A stretch of DNA of 64,000 nt from Pogonophryne albipinna. Lineage: Eukaryota > Chordata > Actinopteri > Perciformes > Artedidraconidae. Below are positions 1 through 28,669 of this stretch, in pieces. A program made the position numbers and the translations under genes. Numbering within the stretch: position 1 is the stretch's first letter; each line of letters opens with the position of its first letter. A model generated the notes under the pieces. That model searched no databases. It was not told the origin of the DNA and saw only the letters and a program-made list of their open reading frames with translations. The DNA is taken from assembly GCA_028583405.1 (NCBI GenBank), contig CM053256.1:9760994-9824993 (forward strand). Reading direction: 5' to 3'.

Positions 1-1179
1 TGTGTGGGTAAATGCTATTTGTGTGAACACTATTCATGTGTGCATTTTGAACGTGTAGATGATGTGTTTGCTCACGGCAGTAGGTCTTTGTTGGTCAGGT
101 GAGTGTGAGCGCATGCATGAGCTTGCATGCGTGTAACTGTAATTGATTTCACGCTCAGGTCAATGGTTTTACAGCTACAAGAGAAAAGCACACAGATTCA
201 CTTCTCATCTCCGTGTCTGCACTTATTTTTTCTTGAACCCTGCTTTGACTTTTGCTGCTGGCATGTCTAATAATAACACTCTTAGTCCACAGTTAATATC
301 AGTTGTATTTTATTTCTGCATAAAAGTCTTACCACAATAAAATACAGCCCACATCATTGTGTGGTCCATGTAAAAAATAAATCTCCAACAGTCACTTCAC
401 ACATACACCATTTATGCATAGATATTTTATGGCAACATTTTAAATTCATTCACAATAAGGTAGCTTTTGATCACAACCTCATTTAGATTACAGTGAAGGC
501 ACTTAAATGAACAATATAGTCAGCAATTGATTTTGCACATTTACATAAACAAACCATTTTGCTGACTGGGTACTGTAATGATATAAGACCCTCCCACTTC
601 ACTAGTTCTAAACGCCTAATCAATGTATCTCAGTCTCTTGACAGACAGAGTGGCTGGTAAATGATCCTGATTTTCAGTACAGATCAATAGGCTGATTGAC
701 ATGTCAGATGGATGAATGAATATACTCCAATCAGGTGCCTAACTGGAAGGCATGTCACTAATCAATGTCATCACCTCTGTGAAAGGACAGGTTATGAACC
801 TCTGAATGGTTACAGTGAGTGCATTTTTCCAGGTAAAGATAGAAATCAATGTTTTCCGGATACTTAGTTTTGACAAGAAAAATACACTAAGCAGTAGAAG
901 GGCTGGTTTTCCTCTAACTATAAATTCATTCAATGGGGCTTTTAGGCAGGAAACAATTGCCACTTAGACAATGTGATCAATGATCATTGTAATATATAAC
1001 TGTGACTACTAAGTAGCACATGGAGGAGATAGAAACATATAAACATATTAAGGTAGTACGATCCAAAGCAGCATATCTTTGAGTGTGTGAACTCATGTCT
1101 GAGTCTGTGTATATATCTCTGATTTTGTCTGCGCATGTGTATTCATATCCCAGTGTGTTTGCTTTTCCTTGACGCATGT
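1..1179. other. she 3' untranslated and downstream region
   Basis: No gene is seen here apart from the 3' side of she, which is read on the minus strand and stops at 1182-1180. The sequence is AT-rich and has no coding signal. A minus-strand AATAAA (plus TTTATT at 309-314) could be the she polyadenylation signal, about 870 bases past the stop, but this is weak. Short ORFs here lack splice context or recognisable motifs. Confidence 0.5.
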
Positions 1180-7174
<5,995 letters not shown>

Positions 7175-8590
7175 GGTGTCAAGGTTTTGTCACTTCTCAC
7201 AGATTTAAAACTTAACCCAGAGGTTTTCTACACGTTCCCGCATTCACTACCCGACTTAAACAACCGTGCGCCACAGCTCCAACTTTACGCACGCTTCGTT
7301 TGAAGGTAATTTTACTTCAAACTCAGACGACACACCTCGTGTTGTTTAACTTTTTAAACCGTCCGAAACTCCCTGACAACTTCTGGTTCGTCTTGGAAGT
7401 CACTGGTTCCTGTTGCTCATCACCCTGCACTAGCAGTGACAACTATATCAACTATCCCTGCAGTTTGAAAAGTAGCCTCTGCAAAGCGTAAACTCGAAAG
7501 AACTCGAAGTTTTTCTTTGAACCCAGTAAAGATCCCATTCCCGGAGCGTGAGATGATGCGTCCAGTTTTAGTCGAGGTGAAGAAGAGATGGAGAGGAAAG
7601 TTTGGTGCCAGCACTGTGGGATGTCACTGGAGTATGGGGAGGGGCTGTGTGCGCGGGGCGGGGTAGAAGTTTTACTGTCAAAGGATATGCAATCTCTAAA
7701 CTTTATCAGGAATTGGCCCGCCGCAGACAATAGAATCCTGGCAAAAGCAGACAGGAGGATACAACAGGAGACTAGAGTAACAGTTTATTTTTGTTGCACT
7801 CAACTAGGCCTACATCGTTGAATATTCCCTAGTTGAGACTAAAGACTGACTCTCTCCCTGTTTGTTAATGCTCCTATATGCAATACTCTTTCCACATAAA
7901 TCAATGTTAATATAACAATTTGGTACTTTTTAAATAAGTAATGGTATATTTGAATTGTAATGTTATACTAAGACATTCCATAACATTCATTTAAATAGGA
8001 AAGCGTCCTTGAGTTTAAAACATGTCATTCTAATTTTTGAAAAAGGCTGCCATGTTATATTACAGACAGCACTGCATATTCCAGAGCATCAGTAAAAAAA
8101 CAAACATAGGTAGCCTTTCATGAATTACACGTCTAGGACAGGTACAAATAATAAATGCATCATAGAAACAAACTAAATGACATCTTGGGTAACCCAACAA
8201 CGATGTACTTACTTAATAAGTACTAACAGAAATAACAATAGGACATTGCGTGAATTATTTCAGCTGCACTTGTATTTTTGTAGTAGGCTGTATAGAGCTT
8301 TCAGTCAGGGGTCCTGGATGCTGCTGCTGAACCACCAGCTGATAGGTAGTTGCGCCATCTACTGGCAAATTGGAGGGAAACAAACGGATTAAGGCACCCA
8401 TCTTTATTAATCTGCGTTCAATCCCTGTTCCTGAAAAGTGATTGTTATACCGGTAGATGATGTGTTTATTTCATCTAAAGTAATAATACGGGTTTCCGTT
8501 ATACAGCCAAAAGGTCATCAAGTGGTCCAGCACAATGAATGAATGACGTAGAGCTTTCACCAATAGCAAACGTTTTCCTGATCTATAGTC
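7175..8590. other. she upstream region and she-cgn spacer
   Basis: This is the divergent spacer between she (minus) and cgn (plus). The she transcription start should lie in roughly 7175-7700. That part is richer in C and G than the surroundings but shows no clear TATA box. No other gene, and no well-defined mobile element, was recognised in 7700-8590. Confidence 0.4.
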
Positions 8591-8839
8591 CGGCCCACCT
8601 TAGCTCTCTGGTCCAATCACTGCGCTCCCTCCGGAGAGGCTGGGCGGGACGGTTACATCCCCGACAAAGGTAACAGGTTGCAGTCGCCGCATAATGAATT
8701 TGTTGCTGTGTTATTTGCGTAGGAGTTGTTTTCCCACCCTCTTTTCTATGTGGACTTTGATAGAAAACACTTGAATCATCATCGACATAAGGGAAGCGAA
8801 GTTTCAAAGAGGAGAAGAGGAAAGAACTTCATATAAAGA
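8590..8839 (+). promoter_or_regulatory. cgn: Possible cgn promoter and non-coding first exon
   Basis: The coding exon of cgn at 14549 begins one base before its ATG, directly after a 'tgttccag' acceptor, so an upstream 5'UTR exon must exist. A candidate lies here: CCAAT at 8613-8617, a GC box 'gggcggg' at 8642-8648, then a purine-rich stretch ending in a donor (AAAGAG|gtaact) at 8839/8840. This is inference, since another exon in the 8.8-14.5 kb interval could serve instead. Confidence 0.35.
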
Positions 8840-9267
8840 GGTAACTTTACGCTTGTTTTTGGACTTCACAAAGCCAGACTGCTAAACCAGACACACACAC
8901 GACCTGTCAGACAGTAATGCTCTTTGTGGGATGTTTTTATTTTCTTGTGGCGCTTATGTCTTAGTTTAAGCTAGTTTGGTGACGTTGTTGGCTTTTGACA
9001 TCACTGAATCATTGCTATCATTGTTGGCGAGTTTAAAGTTAGCTTAGTAGCTAACGTTAACGTTAGTTTGATGGTTCTCGAGGGCAGAAAAACGGTGCTT
9101 TATCTAATGTAACTTCAGGATAACGTGCCTGTTAATATTACGTACAATACATAACAGAGATGTTCGAGCCTGTTTGTTTTAATTGTATAAGTGGGGACAG
9201 AGTGACCACATCTTCCTGCAGTGTTTAAAAAAATAGTTTGATGCCAAATAAATCATATTATAAAGCT

Positions 9268-9460
9268 GCTCAAGATTCAAAGGCTTTATTGTCATATGCA
9301 CAGTAGCTACAGTGTAGTTATGACAATGGACATCTTAAGTCCCAGGCTCCTCAAACAAAACAACATACATATATATAAGACCTTGAAAAAATGTAAATGA
9401 CACAATGAGGAAAAGTGCAAAAGAAAACAGAGTAGAGTAGAAATAAAATAGTACAAGATG
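9268..9460 (+). repeat. Retroposon 3' tail ('CTTTATTGTC' type)
   Basis: The segment starts 'ttcaaaggctttattgtc' and continues 'atatgcacagta', a form seen in many fish non-LTR or SINE tails. A diverged relative lies at about 47367-47480 ('caaatgcacagta...gtgtagttatgg'). I could not fix the ends or the exact family. Confidence 0.5.
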
Positions 9461-10238
9461 ATGTTGCAAGACCAATGTGCAAGTAATGCGGAAGAAGAAA
9501 ACTATATACATGTCAATTAAAATACAATAAGCTAAATGTTGAGAAAATATTGCAAGGGATCAAGTACATGCAAAAGTCTGATATGCATGTAAATAGAATA
9601 AGAAAAATAAAAGCAGAATGTAAACACTGTTCAGTGGAATACATGCTGGTTATTGTAGTAATAAATACATGTGTGTGTGATGCAAACAGATCAATGCTAT
9701 GGAGCTATGAAGGCACTTAACAGAGCTCCACTCTAAGACGGATAAAGCCTACCAGGGGAGTTGTCACTGGAACAACTGCACTGAGAAACAAACTACTTTA
9801 AAATAGTGTTTAGGACACCAGAGGCTATGTAAGCACATTTAAAATCCCTTTAGGCCTTAATGCCATGCAGCTAAATAATAAAATAGTCTCACATGAATTG
9901 CAACCTCTCAAGGTCATTTTTAAAGAGCAGGTGTATAATACAGAGATGCCCTTCAATATTAAGCTTGACTCAGATGAAACTGATGATGCAAGCAAGAAAG
10001 AAATGCAGATTATAGTTTTGAATTCGGTGGAAGGGCTTATGAGTGTGTCATGAAATTGAATAATTATAGCACTTGCTAAGACATTGACCTGCTGACAGTT
10101 TCATTCTAAAACAGAATAAATGTGGACAAAAGTTTAACCTGGCAGCAAGTCTTACATCTTGACAGAATTATTAACATTATTCCAATGTCACAGGTGCAAA
10201 TCGTAGGTACTAATACTGTAGTTCCCATAAGTCAGTCT

Positions 10239-10241
<3 letters not shown>

Positions 10242-10334
<93 letters not shown>
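10242..10334 (+). repeat. (CA)n microsatellite
   Basis: About 46 CA units, uninterrupted, in the presumed cgn intron 1. The neighbouring 91-codon frame is only a translation of this tract. Confidence 0.95.
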
Positions 10335-10337
<3 letters not shown>

Positions 10338-13300
10338 CCACCCTCGGCCTGTAAGTTAAAAGGACACAGAGAAACAAGTGTCTGGAATGTGGGGTAAGGG
10401 AGGGGCGTATTTATGTGCTCCTAATATGGTGTCATGTGTGTTCTATTTGGTAACGCTGAAGTATCCCTTTGTTATGCCAATGAACTTCTTTGGATTTGAA
10501 AAGAGAAATAATTGGCTGTTTGTTTGAGCGTGAAGGAGAAGCAGTGGCAAGTTTGGAAAGCGACAGACTGCTTGAGAGAGGAAGAGGGCCTGGTTTTATG
10601 TCAAGAATGTAATGGAGAGGGAGAGTACCCTTAGGACTGAGAGGCTGCCTGTCCTTAAAGGACACCGAAGGCATTAGCTACTGTTTTCTCCATTGCAGTC
10701 AATAACACCTTTATGCTTCTTTTTTCTAGGTGATTCCTGTAAAAGTGTAATGATTCAATTGGAACAAAAGGGGAAACCAAAAGTGTTACTCCTGTCGATG
10801 TTGGCTTTTTAATTTTAATCTAACTAGGCAAGCCCTGAAGATCTCTGGTTCATGTGAGAAAGACTAAGACAGGTAGCAGCATAAACAAAAACCCATAGTT
10901 ACAGACAGAAAACACAAAAAGAGACACACATTAAAACATAATGGAACCAGCATCTCAAGCGAGAAATTGAAAAGGGTCAGTTTTCTACTAAGTTAAATGA
11001 ATAGTACTTTGTATTCTGTACTTGAACACATGAATTCAAACACATGTAGTGATCAAAAATGAAGTAACCTCTCTATAGCTGTATTAGTTTTGGGCCAGGC
11101 CAGAGATGATTCGATCACATGAAGCATGCTCTGTGAGTCAGCAGAGGCCCTTTCATGATTAACACATTGCTGTTGTTAAATGTGTCTCCACACTCGCGCT
11201 AACCTCCACATTATATTTCCTAAGCCATCTTGCATCTTCACAGAGAAGCAGCTTCAATTCCATTAACGGTGCAGGAATTAGATTAGAGGCAGAAGTCCCG
11301 TCAGCATTACTGCAGGGTAACATGAATAACAACAGAGTCCAAAAGCACCAGACCCGCTCTCAGCTGGGCGAGCAGGCCTGACGAAGCTTGTTGTTAAAGT
11401 TACGTTCTACTAATCATAGTAGTGTGGGTTAGAGACCTTCGCTTGAGAGCCTGCAGTCTGCTTAAACAATAATGGAGGCGCAACTAACTATTATGTCAAC
11501 CTAAAATAATTGTTGCCATCCTTACTAGAGTATTTGTTTGTTCTATACAAATTCCAAACAATGAAAAAACCACCATTACCATAAATCCTAGGTGATCTCT
11601 TCACATCACAACTAACAGTCCAAAATCACATACGATTACAAAAGAAATCAGAATACCTTTAAATAAAGGAATTAAAGACATACCATTATGTTTGACTGAT
11701 GGGGTAATTTGACAGCACAGGGTTACTTTACAAAATGTGTATATTAAAATAGATTTTAAAGACACAAAAAAATCCCACTTTAAAAATTTTTTTTTAAGGA
11801 TGTGTAAATATATTAGCTCTGGGGCAAAACTTAATAGGGTGTCAGAAATGTCAGTGTTAAAACAAAGAGGTTGTGATCAGATAGACCTTGTGGGAGGGGT
11901 TGAAAATCCATGGGGACTGTTTTGACATTCTCATAATTGCTGCCCTCATTTTCTGCCCTACATCAGCTGGACAATAGGATGCGTTCCCCCCTCACCCCTG
12001 TCCCGTTTGGAGCTGGGACTGCGTTCTTCTTCACTGACATACAAAATGAAACTGATAAATAATGTGGTAATAACAGATAATAAGAGAGTAGGGCGTGTTA
12101 ATAAATCACATTTAGCTTCTATGTATGTCTGTTGGAATACATTCACTCAACAACAGTGGCGATTGCCCTCAGATGGCATGGTTATATCTGCATGACATGC
12201 TTGACGTTGCATTGAAGACAGTCTGCTGCAGACTTCATGCTCCACTGCACAAATGTGTTGTGACATGGTGCTTCCTCTGAGGTTCCCAGAGGGTGGGAAA
12301 AAAATGGACTGACCGTGCAGGTTTGTCTGCGGACGATGTTTACGCACAACAAGAGCACAGATATCAGGAAAGGTCGTTTATGTCCTATTGCTTTGCTCAC
12401 TGCCAGCTAGCAATGCAAGAGTTGGACACAAATAACTCATTGGGATTATTTTGACTTGAAATTGCGATATGATTTGCAATATTAGTGAGAATAATCATTT
12501 TTCAAACATGAATCAGATATACCATGAAAAATATATTTGACTGATTATGGTGTTTTTTTTACTTAACAAGGATTTCATCGGCCGAGGAATATCTTTTGTA
12601 GGCAAGGACTTCTCTGCAGCACCTCAATACTTTCAGATATTTTTTATTTACATCCTAATATTTCGCTTACTGCTATCTGGATATTGTACCAACAAATCCA
12701 TTAATCGTGCAGTCCTACTGCCAGCTAAGATATTTTCCATCAAGCTGTTTTATGTGCTAACCTTCTCTTATCACAGCAGGGGAAAATAAGATCATATTTC
12801 CAGTCTCATATTTGCTGACTGTATGTTTTTCTTGGCTTTACATGGTTCCAGACGGCTTCATACCGCTTCCAAAATCTGTACAGATATATCCAAATGTGTT
12901 AGAGGGCGTTCAATAATGTATGGGTTCATGTGTTAGAGTTATCTTGTTGATGGTACTTTGGTATTCAGTTGTTTTTGTGGGTGTGTGGGAGGGTTGTGCA
13001 CAAAGAAATCTTGACTTTGGATTTTATCACACCAGGCAGTGATAAGGGACGACAAGCTGAGTGTTTCCTCTGTATCTCTCTCACCTCACACTCCCTTTCA
13101 CTCTCCCAGCCCACTTTCTGTCTCACCTTGGAAAGCTGTGGAGAGGAAATAAATGGTGCAGAGGTCTGAGAGGGAGTGTGGTAATAGGTCTCTTGTGAAT
13201 GTCATATCAGTGTAATAAGACATGGGGATGAGCAATGTGACGAAACACAAGGCATACTGCCAGGGTGATATCAGGAAAGTTCAGTTTAGTACTATTGTTA

Positions 13301-13835
13301 TAGCCAGTGACGTATAAGGCTGACTGTTAGTTGTTGCGACCAAACCGTCACGAAGGTGTGACCAGTTTAAATAGTTTCATAGTGCCTCACCATGGAAGCT
13401 CAGCACTAAAAGGGGAGTATTAAGGAGTGAGGGAAAAAATGACAGCTTGGAAGAATGAAAAAGCTCCTCACTAGTTTCTGCGGTACCTCTGTGGAGTTAA
13501 GCTGTCATCGTTTTGAAAAAAGGTTTAGTATTTGGCTGGGAAGCTTCCAAAAGGTTGGAGAGCCTTTGTTGGTCAATACAAGAGGAAAGTGATATGTGGG
13601 TGTGTACTCTCAGGTTAATGACTAATGGAGTGCACCGGGGACAAAGTCCGCACAAGCAGCAAAGAGCCAGAAACCAACCTGAGTGTAATCTGTGTCCCTG
13701 GGTTGACGTCAGGGCTGCTGAGTGTTGAGGTGTTCTTTGTTTGATTTAAGGAAAGAGTAGTTTTATCTTTACCTGGCTTTTGGTCATACTTTAGCTGTCC
13801 TTCCCCCCTGCTTCTTTGAACCTGCTATTGTGAGT

Positions 13836-13900
13836 ATAGTTCGACCGATACTGGATTTATTAGGCTGAAACTGATAACAAATCTATTGTCCGGCAGTAAC
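13836..13900 (+). repeat. Transposon end-like fragment
   Basis: 'gttcgaccgatactggattt' followed by 'ctgaaactgataac' resembles the terminal region of a teleost DNA transposon family. No partner end or target duplication was found, so it is probably a truncated copy. Confidence 0.3.
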
Positions 13901-14549
13901 ACATAACATAAACTAAGACTGTTGGTGCAGAACCTAATTGTATTTTAAAGAAATGTGACCAAGTTACATTATTCATTGAAAAAAATGAACTTGTCTGTGC
14001 TGTCTGATGGACAAACTGTGTAATGGTTGCACTATTTTAGACATTTCTCATACATAGTTGTTTTTTTCTGTAATCTTTTGTTCCCATATACAGTAAGCCA
14101 ACACTCATACCAATATTTCTGCAATAAGCTTGTTTTGGCAGGGTGATAAACTGTATCTGTGTACCACAAGTTATCAGTTTACAGAACACCAACAGTACAA
14201 ACATACCTCTGCTAAATCCTGAAAACACAACAAAATCCCTTTTGTTGTTTAGAGGTAAATATGGCCCTAGCAGGAATTACTTACTTTATTATAACAATGA
14301 ATTTCTTTCATTTTGAAATGTTCTTGTTCACAAAACTGAACCAACAATTGTGTGTTTGCGTAGGAAAAATGTAAGTCACTTCAGAGAAACACCGGCTAAA
14401 TGAATGCATTAATACACAATTCTAATAAAAGTACTATATAAAATACAAGACCGAAGCAATTGTAAAGCCTGTTGGTTGGAGGCAGGAAAAACTTCTGTGT
14501 GCTCTAATCACATGCTTGTTTCCTTCTCCTTACCTCTCCGTGTTCCAGC

Positions 14550-25032
<10,483 letters not shown>

Positions 25033-26445
25033 AACACCACTTCAGGGACAGGGTGAGGGTGGGAAAATGTAGCACTGATGAGGAAAAACGTGGAGGTTAG
25101 CTGCTTTGTAGACGTTAAAAAGGCAGAATGGCAAACACTACAGACAAAGAGGGAGGGCTGCCTGGTACTTCCATTACATTTTAGAGGTTAGTGGGGGACT
25201 CATTTTCCACACCAGAGTGAATGGGAGGAAACTCAACATCCTCTGCATTTCAGAGTATTTCCTTCAGTCTACAATGTACACTGTACTCCCTGTACAACTC
25301 AAGGATACATAAATCGAACAAATTAATCGCCTGGATTGCAAGTAGAGATTTTTTTTTTTTTAAACAAGCAAATACCTCTTGCATTTTTAAATACAAATTC
25401 AGTATGTCAAACCATTTCAGGGTTTAGATTCTGGGTCAAGCAGTTACTGTACGAAGTCTGGCTTTGAATGAACAATCAAAAGTACTCTCATCATCTCTGA
25501 ACACACACAGTCTGTGCCCAGCGTACACACATATTGACCAAACACTAAACACATGATCGCCACGCTGTTGAAAGAAAAACTAAAAGAAATATAATTATAT
25601 ATTTATTCTCACGCTGGTTTATTTGCCTGACCAAATCTAATGGTTTAGTACTGAGAAATATTTGTATTAAATGAAATCCTGAGTTTGTTTATATAGAACA
25701 AAATATATTTTCACACTTTGTTTTGAATATGTCACTTCTTTGTTTATTCCACCATCCTGACTTTAAATACTATAAATGTGATCAAAAGCTCTTGTTGTTC
25801 AAATGGTTTTGAATAGTTGTGTCCTTTCTTTTATACTGTATCACTGTAAAGCAGTTTAATGAGAGAGCTGCAACAGATGTTTTCTTTTATGATTATAACT
25901 TTAAGTACAGAGGGCTCCTTTGTAAGAATATCTCATAAAATAAAATAATAGTTTTCCCACTTTTTTCAAGCAAAGATAATGGCCAAAATATCTTTCTGTC
26001 CGATAAAAACTTTGTGTTTTTGTAGAAGCTGCACAATTTCTATGCATTTCCATACAGCAAGTTACTGAAATATATGCTCATCATTTCATTACGATGCCTT
26101 CAAATTGTTGAAAATAATTTTGTATGTTATCCGAATGATTTTTATAAAATGTTTGTATTTAACATTTGTAGATTTTTGAGTCCTGAGTTGATTTATCTTG
26201 TTTACAGTTTGAACAATCAGTGGGAGCAATAATAACTGTATTACGTTTTGTTGTAATGTAAAGTTTCCCCGATCCTTTCATTGAGACTGGCACTTATTAG
26301 GAGAGCATAAAGCTGTCATTTGAAATGTTGGTACATACTGTCAATGTTGACTGGGAACAAATTCACACTGTGACTGTACTTCAAATAATAGAAAATGTTT
26401 CTATTGAATATCAAGTTAGCCACAATAAAAGTTAAACTATTAATG
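25033..26445 (+). other. cgn: cgn 3' untranslated region
   Basis: After the TAA at 25030-25032 there is AT-rich non-coding sequence. The first well-placed signal is AATAAA at 26424-26429, followed by a TG/T-rich stretch. That makes a 3'UTR of about 1.4 kb, which is an inference from signal position only. Confidence 0.6.
26424..26429 (+). terminator. cgn: Polyadenylation signal of cgn
   Basis: AATAAA in 'cacaataaaagttaaac' with 'ggatgtgtgtttattgtcc' about 25-40 bases downstream, the usual G/T-rich element. Confidence 0.6.
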
Positions 26446-28101
26446 TTAAATGGATGTGTGTTTATTGTCCTTTAATAATTACAGAATGTTATTCAGCTAG
26501 TTACTCCATTGATTGGTTTATGTGCATTCAGGATGTTGTACTTCCTCATAGTTTTTGATTGTTAATACATTCCCTTTTAACAGGAGTCATGTGACACTGG
26601 CGTGTTGCCCACTAAAGTGAAAGATTACACGGAACATTCCTCCCCCGTGTGTCGGTGGATTTCTACGGAAGCTCACTTAGTTTCAAAACTAAAAATCAGT
26701 TCCCAGAAACAGATAAAAGTGGATGTGCAATACAGCACACCAATACTAAAGTCTATTTAAGAATGTGATTCATCTTAAAACTTGATGGTTTGTCAGTGTT
26801 GTGTTGATCACTCCAAAATAATTGAACAAATTATCCCTTAATGCACATTTAATCATTTCTGTGTAGCCATGGGGAAAGACACATGCATATTAACCACTCA
26901 CAGCTCTTAGTAACAAAACAAAGTTGAATGACTTTGTTAACAGTGTGCGAGGGACACAAACTGCACACTGACTTTTTAAAGATAATGATCGAAGCAGAAA
27001 AACATTGGATGATTATTATTACTGCTAGCATTCCCATGTTTGAGGGAGTATACTGTGTTTGAACAGATAACAGCGAAGGATCATGTTTCTGTTTAGTCTG
27101 CAGGGCGGTGCACTCTGGAATTTGAGGTTTGTTATCTCTGCCTGAGTTCCACAGAAGTGTTTTGCTGTGAATTAATCAGCACCACCTGCAGGAAGTAACT
27201 TAAGCTTCTATAGTTATTATCATTGTGACTTCAAAGTAATTGACAATGACTGTGACCTGTACCCTCCTTAACTCACATTGCCTGTGTACGCATCAGACTG
27301 ATTACAGCTTTGTCTTTTCCCATCTCAAGTACTGGTTGCAAACGACAAATTGCTGTGGAAAAGCACAGGTGCATCACCATTAATTACAGCTTGTTAAAGG
27401 TCTTCATATTGTACATGCTGCATTGCCTACTGGAGCACTTACACGTTCTGCTTTAAAAAGGTGTTTGGATGTTGAAGTATCCCTTATATCCTCAGATGTG
27501 TGGATGTTATGTTGGTATCAAACATTCAAACTGCCCCATCTTTGCTGTACAGTGTGCTATCCTGTCATTTTCTGTCCTGCTGCGGCCACAACTTTTGTTT
27601 TGTTTGTCCTCTTATCTATCGGCGCAGCATTGTTTTCATCAGCTCAGTTTGCTTCATGTGAATACAAGTGGGACATATTCCCATTTGTGGACATACTGAA
27701 ACCTTAATGTGGTTGTTATGTTCATACTAACCTAGGTAAATACAGTAGTTCAGGCCTCTACTTTACATAGTAGACTTCAGCTTTCCCTGTAGAAAAACTG
27801 GAAATTATATCTGTACGTCACCATGCACAAAACCTAACTGATAATAAAAGTGCAATAATGCCAGTGAAGTGATTGAAACAGAAACACTGAGAAGCAGCTC
27901 TATAATAGCAATGCTTTTTTTAATTCCTAATCTAGACTACCAAGTGCAGGGTTTGAGTTATGTGGGAGCCAAGAGCTGAGCTCCCATAAGGAGGGGTCTG
28001 AGCTCCTATGAAAGCATTGAAATCATACATCTGTGCGGGTCGCTAATACAGTACCAACAACCATCATTTTAATCACAAATAATGCATGTGTCAATGTAAT
28101 G

Positions 28102-28382
28102 GGTACCACTTTCCAATAAGACTACCCTTATAAAGGGTTTACGAATAGTTTGTAATTAATTTATTAATCACCAAGGATGCTGGCTGATGAAGAACACGAA
28201 GTAAGCTACGTAGCCAATATAAGTCTTAGTCATCTTGCCAAATAGTGAGCCTGAAAACGATGTTAGAACTGGTTTATAAATGGTTCTTAATGATTAATAA
28301 AGTGTTTACAACCTAATTAATAACCGAATTATAAGCCCTTTATGAATCCTTAATAAGGTTAGTCTTATTGTAAAGTGGTACC
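28102..28382. mobile_element. hAT-type miniature transposon with 8-bp target duplication
   Basis: The ends are inverted repeats: 'ggtaccactttccaataag' at the left and its near complement ending 'gtggtacc' at the right, including 'agtctta'. It is flanked by identical 8-bp copies ATGTAATG at 28094-28101 and 28383-28390. At 281 bp with no reading frame it is non-autonomous. The 8-bp duplication points to the hAT superfamily. Confidence 0.8.
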
Positions 28383-28595
28383 ATGTAATGAGTATTATTT
28401 ACGTTAACGAGGTAAATAGGCTAAAAGAAAAACATGTTTTCCAAAAGAACTACGCATCTCTTGAAGGATAATATGCCTGCACTGCACCTCCAAGGTTCAC
28501 TATCTATGCCTGTGAGCGTGCTGCGCGAGCCGACATGATGTGTGCGTAGTTGAACCTTTTCATATTTAAGTTTGTAGCAAGTAGAGGGCTGCTGC

Positions 28596-28669
28596 ACAGT
28601 TAAAATTAAATTCAACTATGTATTACACTTGGTCCAGGTGTAATACTAGTTGAATTTAATTGTAACTGT
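28596..28669. repeat. 74-bp near-perfect foldback
   Basis: The two arms ('cagttaaaattaaattcaa' at left, the complement 'ttgaatttaattgtaactg' at right) pair along almost all of their 36 bases with two differences, one bulge and a G.U pair; the turn is at about 28632-28636. No gene overlaps it. Confidence 0.85.

Larger units (their letters stand above)
8840..14548. other. Presumed first intron of cgn
   Basis: This 5.7-kb stretch has no coding exon that I can support. It contains a retroposon tail near 9268-9460, a CA microsatellite at 10242-10334 and a transposon-like fragment near 13836-13900. The remainder is AT-rich unique sequence. The longest reading frames here have no matching splice sites or known motifs. 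Confidence 0.45.

Noticed and set aside
27423..27707. 94-codon frame between cgn and tuft1
   Set aside because: No domain, no splice partners, AT-rich composition and a competing overlapping frame make chance more likely.
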